From Cristatella mucedo (taxonomy: Eukaryota > Bryozoa > Phylactolaemata > Cristatellidae): 64,000 nucleotides of DNA. Below the pieces are notes generated by a model. The model was not told the DNA's origin. It worked only from the letters and a program-made list of their open reading frames with translations, and did no database searches. Positions within the stretch are counted from its first letter, which is position 1. Every line of letters starts with the position of its first letter. A program made the position numbers and the translations under genes. The stretch is from the NCBI GenBank assembly GCA_009760855.2, contig WPIO01000046.1, forward strand, positions 1,553,001 to 1,617,000, in the 5' to 3' direction. This document shows positions 11,081 through 25,629 of this stretch, piece after piece.

Positions 11081-11775
11081 CAAGGGCTACACGCTGTGCA
11101 TGTTGCACGTGTGCACAGCCAAAATGTCCATTTCGGAATTAGCCGTGGCCAAAAAAGTCTGCGACTGAACTGAAACACCCCAGCGGGTCTCGAAGCCAGC
11201 ATCCAGTATCCAGCACCTCATTAGCAATGGCAACTGCCCACATCAGCACAGGCACAGGCACAGTCAGGAAGCAGCCAGTGCGGGTCGAGGCAGACATGAA
11301 ATGATGCTGAAAATCTCCTAATTCTGGCTAAGGGCCCACCCTCCAGCACCCCTACCAGCAGCTTCTGTCTGGGTGCCTGCTGTGATGGCAGCAGCAGCGA
11401 ACAAAAGCAGCCGTGCAGCCGGCGGCCGGCTGGCCGACCACATGAGGGTAGCCAAAATTGGCAACGAATAGCGGGCTGGCTGAGAGCATCCAACGAGCCT
11501 GCATCAGGTATCAACCAGCTGCCTGATCCTTTGGCTGGGCCATGGCCTGGCCCAGGCTGCAGGCTGAGGAGGGGAAGTTCAGCCTGCAGCTGGCTGCTGC
11601 TGGGTTTTTGCTTGGTCTGCTGGCACGGTTGCCAAGGCTGAGGCTCATTCCAGAGCCACCAGTACCAGGGCTTGCCAATCCAGTGACTGGTCAGCATAGC
11701 CTCAGCAAAACTCTCCACTGCTGCTGCGGCTGCTGCACACACCTTGCTGAGATTTCTACGGACTGGTCGAAAACT

Positions 11776-11789
11776 GGGGGGGGGGGGGG
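11776..11789. repeat. Poly-G run (14 G)
   Basis: Fourteen consecutive G. Homopolymers of this length are prone to length error in assemblies. Confidence 0.9.
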
Positions 11790-11874
11790 CACTGATCACT
11801 CGGTGAGGCATGCCGAAGGAGGAGGGCGCAGGCCAGGCCGACAGTGCAATGATTCAGAGGGTGCAACGATTCAG

Positions 11875-11998
<124 letters not shown>

Positions 11999-12289
11999 CG
12001 GGGTTGGCATAAATCGGGCGACCGTTTCGCTCGGATTGAAGCCGGCAGTACCTGGCAGTGTGCATAACACTTCAGCTGTTTCCCACTAGACATGTTAACA
12101 TCTCCTCTGGTGGGCATTGAACATGGCCGTCGGAGCCACAGATTGATGAGGGTTCCAGGGTAGAGAGATGTAGCGCTTCGTAAGAGCTCTGTAGATGCAG
12201 GCGTGGCACTAGAAGCTGGCTAGCACACTGCTTGCGACCGTGTCGGAAGAGAAGAGTTAGATGTCGGCACTTGGTGCCAGCCTCCTAGT

Positions 12290-12290
<1 letters not shown>

Positions 12291-12337
<47 letters not shown>
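12291..12337. repeat. (CAG)15 trinucleotide repeat
   Basis: About fifteen perfect CAG units. No surrounding open frame looks like a gene, so it is not obviously a polyglutamine tract. Confidence 0.95.
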
Positions 12338-12801
12338 CAGCTGCGTTTGACGTGAGCTAAACTTATGAAAGCATGCAAGATATCGTCGGCCTACGTAATT
12401 TTGAATGGGAGTAAGTAAGTTTGTAAGCACAAGTTGTTGACGACAAGATTACGTTGAGATATCTGTGACTACTATTACAATACAATAGTGCGGCCATCAT
12501 GAGTGTCGGGCAAAAATATCAGGAGTTAGTTTACTAATTTGCATATATGTGTGCTGCATCAAACAGTCTCATAGTTGAAATTGAACTTACAGTTTGGCAT
12601 TCAAAATGTTTTCAATAATTTCATTATCCAGGAAACATGAAACCCAATTTTGAATTCTTATTAATTTTTCTTTTTCAAAGATTTGCAGCAAAAACTGCAA
12701 GATAAGGCTGACACAGCAGCTGTGTCAGCAGACAATCAGGTTCGACACAAAAAAGTCGGAGTTTCTCGAGATCTTTTAAGGGTATAAACATGTACATGGT
12801 G

Positions 12802-12955
12802 AGCCGTGATGGCACACTAGGTAAGGCGTTTGCTTTCACGACCTCGGTCCTGAGGTCGTGGGTTCGATTCCTGCGGTGGGCGATCCTTTATTGCCACTGC
12901 AAGTGGTGGTGATAGCCGTAAAGGCTCTTATGTCGCTATACAAAAAGAGGCTGTT
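12802..12955 (+). mobile_element. SINE S2, tRNA-headed
   Basis: The head has a perfect Pol III A box (TGGCACACTAGG, long form) and a perfect B box (GGTTCGATTCC), spaced as in a tRNA. The flanking arms pair poorly (acceptor stem about 3 of 7), so it is a tRNA-derived SINE head, not a tRNA gene. The body AAGTGGTGGTGATAGCCGTAA plus AAAGGCTCTT recurs in reverse at 36.4, 45.3 and 59.8 kb, which confirms an interspersed family. Confidence 0.8.
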
Positions 12956-13389
12956 TAATCAGCTGGTCATTATTTATTTTAAGGGGCAAGGCAGGGCAAT
13001 CGCCTCCCATAGCGTGCCGCGACCTTGGCCGCACCATGTTCTCATACCCCCGTCCGATCGCCACCAACGACGAACCTACATATCATCGTGACCGAGGTAA
13101 GTGCTCCAGTTGATTTTCGGGCTTTCACGTCGGAAATCTGAAAATGGCAACAGCCTTGATTACCCTGCCCACACTTTTCATATGGTGACACCACACGTAA
13201 TGTCATTCACGCATGATAGCGCTCATCCATTTCAGCAGTTACGCTCTTAGCACACTTCGGATAGCGGCTCAGCCTTCGTTGGTCCGACGGGAATGGCAGC
13301 TCAGTTTTGTGGTTGCACCTTAGTTAGTAATCCCATACCGGAAATGGTTAAATAACCTTCTGTATTCTTCACCAAAATGCACGGCCCAC
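12956..13389. other. No feature recognised
   Basis: Mixed-composition DNA between two SINEs; nothing I can name. Confidence 0.4.
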
Positions 13390-13568
13390 ATTATATATGT
13401 ATATGTATACAACTCATTTGTATGGCAGCCTAAGATAACTTAATGTGTATTCAGGTGCTTCACATATGCCACAAGGCTCGAGCCCACGGCCTCGGTCATC
13501 AAATACATTCACCTTGATCTCGATGGTTGAAGGCAAGCACGTTAACCACTGAGCCAAACCCGCGTGGT
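13390..13568 (-). mobile_element. SINE S1, full-length or nearly so
   Basis: In + strand order: a (TA)-rich end, CTCATTTGTATGGCAGCC, the tail, CAGGTGCTTCACATATGCC, GGCTCGAGCCC (B box), TCATCAAATACATTCACCTTGA, and AACCACTGAGCCAAACC (A box in reverse). Confidence 0.85.
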
Positions 13569-13841
13569 AAGACCCTGCACTCTACACTGCACACGGTCCA
13601 GCTACCCCTGTCTTATTGTCTTATTCTTATTGAGAGTGACATTGTCTAGGGCAGATTTAATGCATACCAATATTGTTCATCAATATATGCACATCATTTC
13701 GCTTCGATTACAGGTGACAATCCACAGCACAGTCCAGACATACAGCAAGGGATTGCCCAGCCCTGCACCAGTACCATAGCTGTATTGCCCCTTGCTCATA
13801 AGAGATCCGAATGCCAACTTGTGGAGCGAAACTGTTACTGG

Positions 13842-13884
13842 CAGCAAACAGCAGCAGCAGCTGCTGCTGCTGCTGTTTGCTGCT
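13842..13884. repeat. CAG/CTG inverted repeat
   Basis: The arm starting CAGCAAACAGCAG at 13,842-13,860 is the reverse complement of 13,864-13,882, with one CTG as spacer. It forms a 19 bp hairpin made largely of CAG:CTG. Confidence 0.85.
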
Positions 13885-13889
13885 GAAGC

Positions 13890-14925
13890 AGTGGCAGCAG
13901 CCACATCAGTGTAAGTGTGCAGCCCTAACAGCACCCCAGTGGATAAAGGAAAACCTACTGCCCACTGACGGAGCAGGCATTGTTGAGCTGCACTTCCTTA
14001 TTTCAGCTGTTGTAAAATTCCGACTTAGACGGTCCTCGACCGTGCTCCCAAACTGCTCCCAAGACTAACCCACTCACTGGTAGCGACATGCACCAATGGA
14101 CACCGAGCTAGCAGTGGGTCCAATTTGAATCATTCTATAATATACCAGTCGAGCTGTGTGCACTCGTCCCGTGACTTTATAGCATTATGCCAGAAGTTAA
14201 GCGACTGCAAAGCAGTCACTCTGGTAGAGTACATGAAACTACTACCAGGGCTACCCTTTTGAGAGTGGCAGATCTTAACATAGACATCACAGTTCGCATG
14301 AGGCACCGGTCGAAGGAACGAAATGGAGCGATCAGCAGCCATCTGACAGAAGCATCATGATCTGACCCATCAGGATCTGCTCGCTCAGCAATTGGCCCGT
14401 GATGATGCGCAAGCTATCGCATCAACCCCGGAAGACCGTCGCTGGTGCAATTTGTCTGCATCGTTACTGTGGCTCTCACCGCGAGCGTGGCAGAATTGTC
14501 CGACATGAGCTGCTGTTTCCTAAGCTTAAACGATTGATGATCCATTGCAGGCTGCCCAAATCCTTGCCCATAGCTGCTGGGGCAGCTGCGGTGCAACGGC
14601 AAGGGCGGTAGGCCCTTGTCCTGCTGCTTATGTTGCACACACTTAGCTGCGCACACTCGCCATCGTCAACGAGTCCACGAGGAGTGTCTCAGCTCTGCAA
14701 CTGTAAAGAAAGAATTCAGGGCTCACACGGACACGGGATCGAACCCCTGCAACGTTGCATCACCAGCTGCACATTGCTTCCTCAGCAACTTGGCAGCTAT
14801 GTCCGCACCGCGACTAAACTGAACTCTCACTGCAACTACTCTCCGAGTGTTCTGGTCACGGCAGCTTTCGCAGCCTTATTCAAAGGGTTGCAATCGAAGT
14901 GGTCCTCGTAGATGAGGATGCAGTG
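13890..14925. other. No feature recognised
   Basis: About 1 kb with short frames in all phases. GGGATCGAACCCC at 14,732 resembles a reversed tRNA B box but no A box is found with it. Confidence 0.4.
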
Positions 14926-14929
14926 TCGT

Positions 14930-15768
14930 CGTCGGTGGGACTTAAGCCTGCTCGAAATTTAGGTGTCGTTTTCGACAGCTGCCTCAATTTTTAAAAGCTT
15001 CATTCAGAAGACTACTTCTACAGCTAGCCATCACGTCTGATCCCTATCCAAGATTAGGAGCTGTCTCCCACAGTGGCTTGTAAAAAATTTAACTAGCTCT
15101 TTAGTTCTGTCTCGGCTTGATTATTGTAATTCCCTTTTGGCTGGGCTGCCAAAGAAAGCTATTGGGCCACTGCAGCAGACTATGAATATGGATGCAAGGA
15201 TAGTCTTCAAGTCCCAGCGGTTTGAGCACGTGTCTCCTTTGCTAAAAGAGCTAGGATATATGCCGGTTGAGCAACGGATACAGAGCAAAGTTCTTACGCT
15301 GACCCACAAGGCCCGCCTCGGCTTGGCTCCTTCGTACCTAGCTGAACTGGTCCACCAGTTTCAACCTCTTCGCGCCCTCAGGTCCTGTGTGGACAATAAA
15401 TTAGCTGTTCCATTCCTCTGCTTAAAGACCGTTGGTGACAGAAGCTTTAGCTCTGCAGGTCCTAGACTATGGAACTCGCTTCCATAATTCTTACACAACG
15501 ACAACTACTCCTCTGCTGCCGACTATGGCTCATCCTTTTCAGCGGTCCTGAGCTGCTACTTCTATGCTACTCACTACCTCAACTGCTCTCCTGACTCTGC
15601 TATGCTTCCCACTTTCACTTTGTCGCGTGAGACAAAGTCTGTTGGCTACCGAATGCGTACCGAAAGCCGCTTAGGTGTAAGTGTGATATACAAAACTCTC
15701 CTGTGTAACACCCACATGGTCTTTATGACTTTGTGGAGTTACAGACGGAGATACATTACATTACTTTA
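14930..15768 (+). mobile_element. F2 LINE (L2/CR1-like), 5'-truncated
   Basis: Encodes the C-terminal part of an F2 RT protein: GLKPARNLGVVFDS-like start at about 14,938, LDYCNSLLAGLPKKA at about 15,117, then LGYMPVEQRIQSKVLTLTHKARLGLAPSYLAEL and GPRLWNSLP. A TAA follows WNSLP at about 15,485. The 3' end is GGAGTTACAGACGGAGATAC followed by CATTA repeats, the F2 family terminus. No RT catalytic motif is present. Confidence 0.88.
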
Positions 15769-15839
15769 CATTCCCCACTGCTGCACATTAATGCTGCTCA
15801 CGAGAAAGAGGTACTTTTACTGTTGCATGCCCCGAGTTC

Positions 15840-16375
15840 CTTAAGTCCACGGACAGTCTGTGCATGCGTCCGGACCTCTCTGGTGGCATAGGGCGCCTGC
15901 CAGGTGAATGCGAAATCAAGCTGGGCCAGGATGCTCAGCTTCCGGTGCAACCTGATTGCCGACTGGGATGTCAATGAAATAATAATGCAAGCCACAGAGG
16001 CAACTAACCGGGGTGAGCTCAGTACGGCTGATAAAAGAAATCCGGCAGCAGTAAGCTCCGCACATATATCGACCCGAGTGCTCTCCATAAGGCCACATTC
16101 GAGAGAGCACGCGCAGCTTCAGAAATCGGAACAAATTTGTTGTCCAGTCTTGCAGGGTCTGAATCCATTGGCACCCTCAATGCTTCCTATAAGTGGCTCT
16201 CGAGAGCTTAGCAGTCACATCGAAACCGTATCTATACCGTTTGGCTGCTACTTCTGTCTGAGAATGCCCATCGGGATGTCTTGGGCTCACGAAATATTCT
16301 ACATTATCATAGCAGGCCGCTTGGCCGACTTCCCGGAGTGCACCCTTCATTGATGACATACTGGTGTCGGGCTTG
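15840..16375 (+). pseudogene. Ty3/Gypsy reverse transcriptase, decayed, part 1
   Basis: Conceptual translation shows GRLPGECEIKLGQDAQLPV (N-terminal RT flank), then PFGCYFCLRMPIGMSWAHEIF, the Gypsy equivalent of FGRYRFLRLPFGISSAPEIF, then after a frame change FIDDILVSG, the YVDD-type catalytic box, at about 16,350-16,376. The LDASSGYW region is corrupted and at least one frameshift and one stop are present. The reading breaks off at 16,385, where a LINE is inserted; it resumes at 17,041. No LTRs were recognised nearby. This is a dead fossil. Confidence 0.8.
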
Positions 16376-16384
16376 TGTCTAGAT

Positions 16385-17035
16385 TCCTGCAATACCATTT
16401 ATTCAGGGTATTCCCAGACAGTCTCCTAAATCGTCTGCAGTTAGCTCAGTGGCTCGTCGGGTCTGTCTTCAAAGGTGTAGCTGCCACACATCACATCACA
16501 GCTGTCTGAGCTTCACTGGCTCCCTGACAAGCATTCAATCAATTTCAAGATAATGTATACGGCTAACAAGTCAATTCGCCTACTGTCATAATCCTATCTA
16601 GACATCTCGAAGTCCCTCTAACTAAATTGAAATGTTTTGGTGATAGCCCCAGCTCCTATGCACCGGTAGTCTAAAACTTGCTTCCAGCTATGGTCACTAC
16701 CTGCGATCACATTGAACAATTTCAGTCTCAGCTTAAGATGCACCTGTTTCCGTCAACTTTCTCTATACCTAAGTGAACCTACACCCTAGTAATTTTTTCT
16801 GGTGTGCTGCGTGTGCGTGTACACCTGCATGATTCAGTGCACATCACTAGAAGTAGGCCTTTAACGGGTGGCCCGCGAGTGTCTTCATGTTTGCTTTAGC
16901 ATGCTGGCCCTAAGCCTGATAGCCTGCCAGTCACTATCCCAACGGGTATTCTCTTACACCGAGTTGGGAAGCATCTGAATGTAGATTAAGTTTTCTAGGA
17001 TACTATAAGAATGACATAGTATTATTATCATTAAG
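16385..17035 (+). mobile_element. F1-like LINE inserted in the Gypsy gene
   Basis: Decayed copy of the F1 C-terminal region (RLQLAQWLVGSVFKG and following, aligned to RLQLVQNSAARLVCRE) with several stops. It is followed by a 3'UTR and a diverged tail, GATTAAGTTTTCTAGGATACTATAAG, plus (ATT) at about 17,020. It lies between the two halves of the Gypsy RT frame. Confidence 0.7.
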
Positions 17036-17040
17036 AACAC

Positions 17041-17250
17041 GATATGCGATTGGCGACGAGTAATGCAACCTAAGCTCTGCCTCAACGGAGAGAAATTCTG
17101 GCTTCAGTAGCCCAAACCAATATACTTGGGACATGTTCTCTGCCCGAAAGGCATTAATCTAGTGAAAGTGGAAGCCATCTGCAAAGCACCTAGACCTACC
17201 ACTGAAGCCGATGTGCTCTGTTTCCTAGGCATTAGTTACTATACAGTTCC
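17041..17250 (+). pseudogene. Ty3/Gypsy reverse transcriptase, decayed, part 2
   Basis: LCLNGEKFWLQ, a stop, PKPIYLGHVLCPKGINLVKVEAICKAP and RPTTEADVLCFLGISYYT reproduce the Gypsy RT thumb and RNase H connector (typical form YLGHVVSAEGI..KVEAI, RPTTVKEVRSFLGLCNYY). It continues part 1 in the same orientation after about 660 bases of LINE. It is cut off at about 17,250 by a second LINE fragment. Confidence 0.85.
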
Positions 17251-17252
17251 AG

Positions 17253-17660
17253 GTGCTAAACTCAGCAGCTCGGCTGGTCTGTCATCAACGTCTTGGCTGC
17301 CACATCACACGACTTCTGTCTGAGCTTCACTGGCTCTCAATAAAGCATCGAATCGATTTCAAGATCCTGTCTAGCTTACAGGTCGCTTCAACCGCTTGCA
17401 CGACCCTATATACCCGACCTCCTTGCTCAGTGGGCTCATGCACCACTCGTTCATCATCACCCAGTAATCTTGATGGCCCTTGCAGCACCAAATTGAAAAT
17501 TTTGGGCTCATCGAACCTTCAGTTTGTATGTGCCTAAAGAGTGCAACTCACTTCCAGCTAAGGTTGCTATCTGCAAGGACCTCGTCGGTCCGTCAGATTT
17601 AAGTCTCAGCTAAAGATGCACCTGCTCCGGTGAGCTTTCCCTTTGCCCCAGTGAACTTGC
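17253..17660 (+). mobile_element. F1-like LINE fragment, old
   Basis: MLNSAARLVCHQRLGCHITRLLSELHWLSIKHRIDF at 17,253-17,360 matches the F1 C-terminal domain. Further weak matches run to LKMHL near 17,620. There is no clear 3' tail. It truncates the Gypsy frame. Confidence 0.75.
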
Positions 17661-17674
17661 CTTGTTTGTCATCC

Positions 17675-17742
17675 GCCCACCACCGCCCCGCCCACCACCG
17701 ACCGGCCCACCACCGACCCGCCCACCACCGACCCGCCCACGT
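17675..17742. repeat. 15 bp tandem repeat (CCCACCACCGACCCG)
   Basis: About four and a half copies of CCCGCCCACCACCGA with point changes; C-rich strand on +. Confidence 0.9.
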
Positions 17743-17924
17743 AGAAAAATTATTGCTGCCCCAGTCATCGTCGTCTGCCCCAGTCGTCGTCTGATTTTCT
17801 GATTTTTCTTTACCACATGGCTGCCATCGGCATCAGCCGGCCAGCACCACCACCAGCAGCCGAGGTGCCACTGCAACCTCGTAGTACTAGCTGCTGCAGC
17901 TGCAGGTGCAGAGCTGGCTCTTCT

Positions 17925-18010
17925 TCTGCTATTTCTTCTTCTTCTGCTATTTCTTCTTCTTCTGCTTTTTCTCCTCCTCCTCATTCTTCTTCTTCTTCGA
18001 GAGAGAGAGA
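17925..18010. repeat. (CTT)n-rich pyrimidine tract
   Basis: TTCTTCTTCTGCTATTTC repeated, then CTCCTCCTCATTCTTCTTC and a short GAGAGA run. Simple repeat. Confidence 0.8.
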
Positions 18011-21540
<3,530 letters not shown>

Positions 21541-21544
21541 CAGA

Positions 21545-22415
21545 CCCACAACGGTCTGTCCTTGGTCCTTTGCTGTTTTCGATTTACACTAAACCTCCGA
21601 GAAAAGTGATTCGGACCAATGGCATAGGCTATTACTTTTATGCTGACGATACTTAGCTGTATTTATCATTTTAACTGTCGGAATCTGCTGCGGCTATGTA
21701 AACAATTGTGGTATCTAGCAAAAAATTTAACAAGCTCCTCGGGTCTGTCCTGGTTAGATGATTGTAACTCCCTTTGTAATTCCCTAACTCTATTTGGCTG
21801 GGGTCCCGAAAAAGCCACCAGGCCAGTGCACCTGTTGATCAATATGGCTACACGGCTAGCTTACAAATCCCAGAGGTTTGACCATGTGTCTCCTTTGCTG
21901 AGAGAGCTTAAATAGCTGCCAATTGACGAATACAGAATTAAGTTCTGATGCTGATCCACAAGGCCTGCCACGGGCTTACTCTTTCATATCTAGCTGAACT
22001 GCTGCACCAATTTCAGCCTCATCGTGCCTTCAGGTCCTGTATGGACAATAAATTAGCTGTTCCACTCCTCCACTTAAAGACAGTTGGCACCAGAGGCTTC
22101 TGCTATGCAGGTCCTAGACTGTGGAACTCGTTTTCACGATTTTTACGCAACGACGTGTACTCTCCTACTGCCGTCTATGGCACATTGTTTCCAGCCTTCC
22201 TGAGCTGCCAGTTCTATGCTACTCACTACCTAAACTGCTCTCCTCACTCAGCTGTGCTTTTCTTACTTTCATTTTATTGTGTGAGATGAAGTCCGTTGGC
22301 TACCGTATGTGCACCGAAAGCTGATTAGGCTTTGAGTGTGCCATAGGAAACTCTCTTGCATAACATCCACATAGCTTTTATGGTTTGTGGAGTTACAGAC
22401 CGAGATACATTACAT
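21545..22415 (+). mobile_element. F2 LINE, longer truncated copy with RT catalytic box
   Basis: Starts in the RT domain: RPTTVCPWSFAVFDLH-like text precedes YYFYADDT, the YADD catalytic box, directly followed by a TAG stop (about 21,640-21,656). After an internal deletion it continues NSLTLFGWGPEKATRPVHLL, SQRFDHVSPLLREL, LIHKACHGLTLSYLAELLHQFQPHRAFRSC and GPRLWNSF. The 3' end is GTTACAGACCGAGATACATTACATT. Several stops and frameshifts make it inactive. Confidence 0.85.
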
Positions 22416-22419
22416 TATG

Positions 22420-23055
22420 TTCATTTAAAGTGGGACCTACGTCACTTGACTACAATTACTGCGAGTCTGCTTCATGCTATTGCATTCTAGATCGTAGCAC
22501 GGCGATAACAATAATACAATATATAAACATTATCAGACATGGAAATTATACATTTAAAGTTAAAGTGTGTCCTCAGACCAAGCATTCAGTTCTTTCCGCG
22601 AGATCTCTTCTCAATCAAAAATTTCCCAAGCAAATACAACACCTAGACAAGGAAAAGGGTGAGGCTGGTGATGGATCGAATAAGTACATGCAGCACGCGT
22701 TCATCGTCTACCTAAGCAGATGCAACACTTAAAGGCATAGCTGCTGCATTTACGACTCTTGATTGATTTTGCCAAAAACGTGCATGCATTAGCACACGTG
22801 CCTTGCTATTCCCATTCTCGGAATCACATTGACTCATGAAAAGCTCAGGATTAACCAATTCTATTCGAATAAATAGCAGCTGTCAAGTCATTATTCAGTG
22901 CATAACGTTATGCATTTAAGCAAGGGGACAGAATCGTCCACAATTTTCATGTATTATAAACTGGTAGAATATTCATTAAAACTCATTCGGACAGTATCGA
23001 GTGTGAAATCTTGCGAACCGAGTCGCCTCGTATAATCACGGCATTCATTTCTATC
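22420..23055. other. No feature recognised
   Basis: AT-rich DNA with a 115-codon frame starting within the LINE end; nothing recognisable. Confidence 0.4.
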
Positions 23056-23059
23056 AAGC

Positions 23060-23795
23060 ATCAAACCAATTTCATGATCCTAAATTTGGCTTTCAGGTCA
23101 CGTCACTGGCTTGCACCAGCCGATCTTGCATTTATCCGACTTTGTTACTCCTACCGTGCACATAAAGATGTATACAATTCATTCGTATAGCACCCTAACA
23201 GAACCTAATCTCTTTTCAGGTTCTTTATATATGCCACTTGACTCGAGCCCACGACCTCGATCATTAAATACATTTCCTTTGAACTGGGTCATTCAAGAGG
23301 AGCACATTAGCCACTGGGCTAAATGTGTTCTAGCACCACCAACTCACCGGCTTTCAGGCGTCTTGCCGTTCCTCGCACTATATTGAAACATTTTAGTGAT
23401 CTGGCCGTCAGTTAGCATGCACCGAAAAGCTGGAACTTACTTTCGGCTCATGTCACCACATGCATTGAATTTAGATTAATCGAGGTCTCAGCTCTTAAAG
23501 ATGCATCTGTCCTGCTCAGCTGCCCCTGCGACCGAGGTAATGTTTCTTTTGTTCGGTATGTTTTGCATGTTCACCTGTGCATGATTCAGGGCATGCTATC
23601 AATCAGAGATCCAACTAGACAGCAGTCCTGAGTGCATAGCTTGTGCATAGCTTTTGGACGATTGTCTAAGCGTGGTACCTTGCCGGTCATTAACTCTTGG
23701 TTATTTCTTCTCTTGCAATGGATTTTAAAGTGCTTAGATTGAGATTTGGTTCTCTTGAGGAATCAAAAAAAATATCTATTATCGTTATTATGCGA
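23060..23795 (+). mobile_element. F1-like LINE, old, interrupted by a SINE
   Basis: Decayed F1 C-terminal DNA (TCAAACCAATTTCATGATCC, equivalent to the RIDFKIL codons, then CCTAAATTTGGCTTTCAGGTC) resumes after an S1 SINE with CATTTTAGTGATC, GCACCGAAAAGCTGGAACTT and a diverged tail, AAAGTGCTTAGATTGAGATTTGG, ending in ATTATCGTTATT near 23,790. Confidence 0.65.
23160..23340 (-). mobile_element. SINE S1 nested in a LINE
   Basis: ATTCATTCGTATAGCACCC, the tail AACCTAATCTCTTTTCAGG, GACTCGAGCCCACGACCTCG (B box side), ATCATTAAATACATTTCC, and TTAGCCACTGGGCTAAA (A box side). It sits between the two parts of an F1-like LINE. Confidence 0.8.
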
Positions 23796-23829
23796 TGCCA
23801 CACAGCCAGACCAGGGCTTGCTCTCCTCT

Positions 23830-24190
23830 TACTTGCTAGCACCTCGACACCCCCAATTCGCTCACAGCATGCACTGCTAGCATTCACGCTTGGATGGAAG
23901 GAGCCTTTTCACATTGAATAATGATACAACCAACTTAGTAGATTTGGAAAAGCCTAGTGTTTCTACAGAAATGAGAAAATCCAACCGTTAGAATGGGCTT
24001 GGCGATCATATCGCCTATAGTATCTGCAGGCAAAATGGGTGGCTGTCCTATTCCAAAATTGCCTTTCACTAGATAACCACATTAGCTCTGCAGTCAAGCC
24101 TGTCTACTTTCAGCAACATAATTTTACAGAAATTCGGGCTTATTAGGTAAGGATACCACTTTCAAGTCGCTCCATCCACTTGTGATATCT
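23830..24190 (+). mobile_element. F1-like LINE fragment, old
   Basis: Aligns to F1 from the WMAANFLKLNDDKTNLLVMGKPS segment (here TGGATGGAAGGAGCC...GATACAACCAACTTAGTAG) to VTSRLDFCN (here TGATATCTCACCTTGATGCC). Stops are frequent. Confidence 0.65.
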
Positions 24191-24195
24191 CACCT

Positions 24196-24221
24196 TGATG
24201 CCTGTAAAACACGACTTTAAT

Positions 24222-24255
<34 letters not shown>

Positions 24256-24320
24256 GCAAGTCTTACATATGGCACCCTACAAGAGCTTGGATCGCTATTC
24301 AGATGCCTTATAACTTGCTG
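24196..24320 (-). mobile_element. SINE/LINE 3' tail with (AAT)n
   Basis: (AAT)n at 24,209-24,255, then ACATATGGCACCCTACAAGAGCTTGGATCG and CTATTCAGATGCCTT, the tail of S1/F1 in reverse; the head is missing or unrecognisable. Confidence 0.55.
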
Positions 24321-24424
24321 AAGGAGATGCAATAGCCAGTAGCTAATTGACAAGCAAGGTACCCTGAACAGGCAAGCATGCAAAACGCTCAAGTATCAGG
24401 CTTGGAAAAGCATGAAACAGCACT

Positions 24425-24565
24425 CAAGTCGTTGCCTCGAGCCAACCTCAAATACTTTGGAGACAATGCAGAATTGTGTTTGTTATCACTAATCGATTAG
24501 CATAACTCCTTTCTAGCGTATGCAGAAAGAGATTTTGTTCTCCTAGGGTGCCACACAAGTGTCTA
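24425..24565 (+). mobile_element. F1-like LINE 3' remnant
   Basis: CAAATACTTTGGAGACAATGC matches the LKSFGDRA codons of F1. A deletion joins this to AGAAAGAGATTTTGTTCTCC and TAGGGTGCCACACAAGTG, the tail stem-loop. Confidence 0.55.
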
Positions 24566-24569
24566 ATTG

Positions 24570-25300
24570 TTGCAATAGTCAGTGCTAGGCCCGGTCGCCT
24601 TCGAAAGCTTCGATCGCTGCCAACAACCGTTGCTGACTTTATACTGACAAACTTGCATACAACGTCAGTTAATATTTGCATTTGTATACGTTTACACACA
24701 GTGCTACAAAATGAATAGTTTTTATGCTGCCGCCTTATTTTCTTAACCAAACAGGAAGAAAATGTAAAATCACCCTGTTTTGGTGGCATAGGAAGTAATT
24801 TCCAGCGTCTGACAGTGTTGCCCCTTTTGGAGGAGATTTCGTGGCAGAGCCATAACAAAAATGCGAACCAAGACATTCTGGAGTGCCAAGTGTGCTTCTT
24901 AATGAATCAAGATCTATGTGATGTTGTTGGGATTATTTCTTTTCCAAAGGTCAAGCTAGTGCAAATACAATTTGTGCAGATGCAACATTAGATCAGGCAT
25001 GAATCGACAAGTTGCAAGACCGAAATGACATGTAGAAGTGAAATACCAAACAGCTGCCATTCAATATGGCCAATGAATTGAAGATTGTTTCTATTTTAGT
25101 GTGCAATTTGTTCCTTTCGGCATGCTTACTAGATGCACACTCATAGTCTCAATGAACAATTTTTAATTCCTTGACGTTATTATGATTATGGTTTCTCCTA
25201 GGTAAAGGCTAAGCCCAAAAACTGGTTTATCGTGCGTCTGCGTATCCTTTTTTGTAAGAACATTTAGCTGCATTCTCTTTTTGTCACTGCATCCTTGAAA
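24570..25300. other. No gene recognised
   Basis: AT-rich. A 142-codon minus frame (24,448-24,876) overlaps the LINE remnant and has no known domain. Confidence 0.4.
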
Positions 25301-25304
25301 TCTT

Positions 25305-25400
25305 ATTGTAATAATTATAATACTAATATGTCGTTTGTATAGCACCCGAGGAGAACTTATTCCTCTATCCAGGCGCTTTGCAACCCACTCCCAGTGAATC
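25305..25400 (-). mobile_element. LINE/SINE tail remnant
   Basis: ATAATTATAATACTAATATG, then GTATAGCACCCGAGGAGAAC and CTATCCAGGCGCTTTGCA: the shared F1/S1 tail in reverse without a head. Confidence 0.6.
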
Positions 25401-25629
25401 ACTAATCAAGGGTTAATGAGAAGATCAGTGTCTTGCTGAGGGAATCATGCAAAAGAACGAAAGCATTATGCTAAGACCAGCATGCGAAAGCACCCGAGAA
25501 GGCACTCATGGCCGTCTGTTATTTTGACCCCCTGCTGATAATATGCACGGAATGTAACATAACAGAACTAACGGGTAAGCACAAAATGCACGCAGGCATC
25601 AAGGAGAAAAGTAGACCATTTGACCGGGG

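Noticed and set aside
11221-11811. 196-codon minus frame
   Set aside because: GC-rich, Cys/Leu/Ser-rich, no domain, overlapped by a 156-codon frame on the other strand that runs into a TC array.
12802-12885. Possible tRNA gene
   Set aside because: A and B boxes are perfect, but the acceptor stem pairs poorly and the unit is repeated with its body at four other sites, so it is a SINE head.
14700-14770. Reversed B-box word GGGATCGAACCCC
   Set aside because: No A box at tRNA spacing and no family copies seen in the window.
24448-24876. 142-codon minus frame
   Set aside because: Runs antisense through an old F1 tail; no domain.
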